From the NCBI GenBank assembly GCA_002479645.1, contig DLOO01000019.1, positions 1 to 17,560 on the forward strand: a stretch of DNA of 17,560 nucleotides, in the 5' to 3' direction. Shown piece after piece: positions 16,858 to 17,560 of this stretch. This DNA comes from Lachnoclostridium sp. UBA7482. Its GTDB lineage: Bacteria; Bacillota; Clostridia; Lachnospirales; Lachnospiraceae. Position 1 is the stretch's first letter. Each line of letters starts with the position of its first letter. The position numbers and the translations under genes are program-made. Under the pieces are notes generated by a model. That model saw only the letters and a list, made by a program, of their open reading frames with translations, was not told the origin of the DNA and searched no databases.

Positions 16858-17560
16858 TTGGAACAACGGGAAGGTTATGTGGAAAAGATAGTTTATCGCA
16901 ACACTGAGAATGGATATACTGTTCTCAGTTTGCTGTCTGCGGACGGAGATGAGGAAACGACCTGTGTAGGAAGTTTTCCTGTGATATCCGAAGGCGAATA
17001 TGTACATGTGGAAGGCGATTTCATCACGCATGTAGTTTACGGAGAGCAGCTTCAGGTGAGCAGTTTTGAAGTACGCATTCCCAAGGATACGGTTGCGATG
17101 GAGCGCTACCTCGGAAGCGGAGCCATCAAGGGTGTCGGTGCGGCGCTTGCGGGCAGAATTGTACGTCGCTTTGGGGACAAGACGTTTGAAATCATTGAAC
17201 AGGAGCCGGAACGACTCGCGGAGATTAAAGGTATCAGCATGCGTCTGGCTCGCGAAATATTTGAACAGTTCAGCGACAAACGGGCAATGCGCGATGCGAT
17301 GATTTTTCTGCAGCGTTACGGGATTACTTCAACGCTTGCCGTGAAGATTTACCGCCGTTATGGGGAGAGTATGCAGCAGGTGCTGACGGACAATCCTTAC
17401 CGTTTATCGGAAGATATCCATGGAATCGGATTCAAAATTGCAGATGAGATTGCCCGAAGAATCGGTATCGGAACCGATTCGGATTACCGCATCCGGGCGG
17501 GTATTTTGTATGCGCTTCAGCTGGGAAGCCAGTCGGGGCATGTGTATTTGCCGAAGGAAG
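16858..17560 (+). CDS. recD2: RecD2-type DNA helicase, N-terminal part (cut by window end)
   Basis: 234 codons are visible and the frame is open at the right edge. The protein starts MEQREGYVEKIVYRNTENGY, the OB-fold-like N-terminus of RecD2 (about 1-80, with VGSFPVISEGE and GDFITHVVYGEQLQVSSFE). It continues with ERYLGSGAIKGVGAALAGRIV and ERLAEIKGISMRLAREI, helix-hairpin-helix-like segments (about 82-135), then FLQRYGI and DIHGIGFKIADEIA, and ends at GHVYLPKE before the Walker A helicase core. RecD2 is a 5'-3' SF1B helicase acting in repair without RecBC. The start is TTG at 16858, with GGGGAG seven bases ahead; no in-frame ATG lies near the conserved N-terminus. It follows mreB by 27 bases, so co-transcription is likely. 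Confidence 0.92.
   Translation, partial: MEQREGYVEKIVYRNTENGYTVLSLLSADGDEETTCVGSFPVISEGEYVHVEGDFITHVVYGEQLQVSSFEVRIPKDTVAMERYLGSGAIKGVGAALAGRIVRRFGDKTFEIIEQEPERLAEIKGISMRLAREIFEQFSDKRAMRDAMIFLQRYGITSTLAVKIYRRYGESMQQVLTDNPYRLSEDIHGIGFKIADEIARRIGIGTDSDYRIRAGILYALQLGSQSGHVYLPKE

Overview
The window is most likely a chromosomal segment of a Gram-positive anaerobe of class Clostridia, probably family Lachnospiraceae. This is inferred from the protein sequences (a Bacillus-type S12 with its N-terminal insertion, a short primary sigma factor, RecD2 next to mreB), from near-consensus sigma-A promoters and from strong AGGAGG ribosome sites. No CRISPR array, insertion sequence, rRNA or complete tRNA is visible. 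Almost everything is housekeeping; the accessory-looking stretch is about 12.5-14.0 kb.

Left part (1-6.3 kb). A lipoprotein carrying a SecD P1-like periplasmic domain but no membrane channel enters from the left edge. It converges on a minus-strand hflK-hflC operon (SPFH/prohibitin-like membrane scaffold proteins) across a shared bidirectional terminator. Further right, and also on the minus strand, gltX (glutamyl-tRNA synthetase) is followed 5 bases later by a UvrD/PcrA-type helicase. A perfect sigma-A promoter for hflKC begins on the base after the helicase stop codon, and the hflK leader contains interleaved inverted repeats that could fold as a pseudoknot next to the ribosome site.

Middle part (6.3-12.5 kb). 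Divergent promoters separate gltX from rpoD (primary sigma factor), which ends in a strong terminator. Then comes the str operon: rpsL (S12), rpsG (S7), fusA (EF-G) and tuf (EF-Tu). It has a promoter and leader in front of rpsL, a 218-base structured spacer between rpsL and rpsG, an extra promoter inside the fusA-tuf gap, and a terminator after tuf. These genes supply the transcription and translation core: sigma factor, ribosome decoding-site proteins, elongation factors and a charging enzyme.

Right part (12.5-17.56 kb). An AraC-type regulator with a C-terminal GyrI-like effector domain (and a possible internal start for that domain alone) is followed by about 520 bases without a protein gene. 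This gap contains a terminator-like hairpin, a plus-strand promoter with no obvious gene, a candidate small RNA of about 65 nt on the minus strand, and an 11-bp perfect inverted repeat beside a promoter. Next is a MutS-family ATPase without a mismatch-recognition domain and with Asn in place of the Walker B Asp. A cell-shape gene, mreB/mbl, with its own promoter follows, and then the first 234 codons of recD2, a 5'-3' helicase cut off by the right edge.

No wholly new protein system is evident. The best leads are non-coding: the hflK leader, the small RNA candidate and the inverted-repeat operator, together with the unusual MutS-like ATPase and the stand-alone SecD-P1 lipoprotein.
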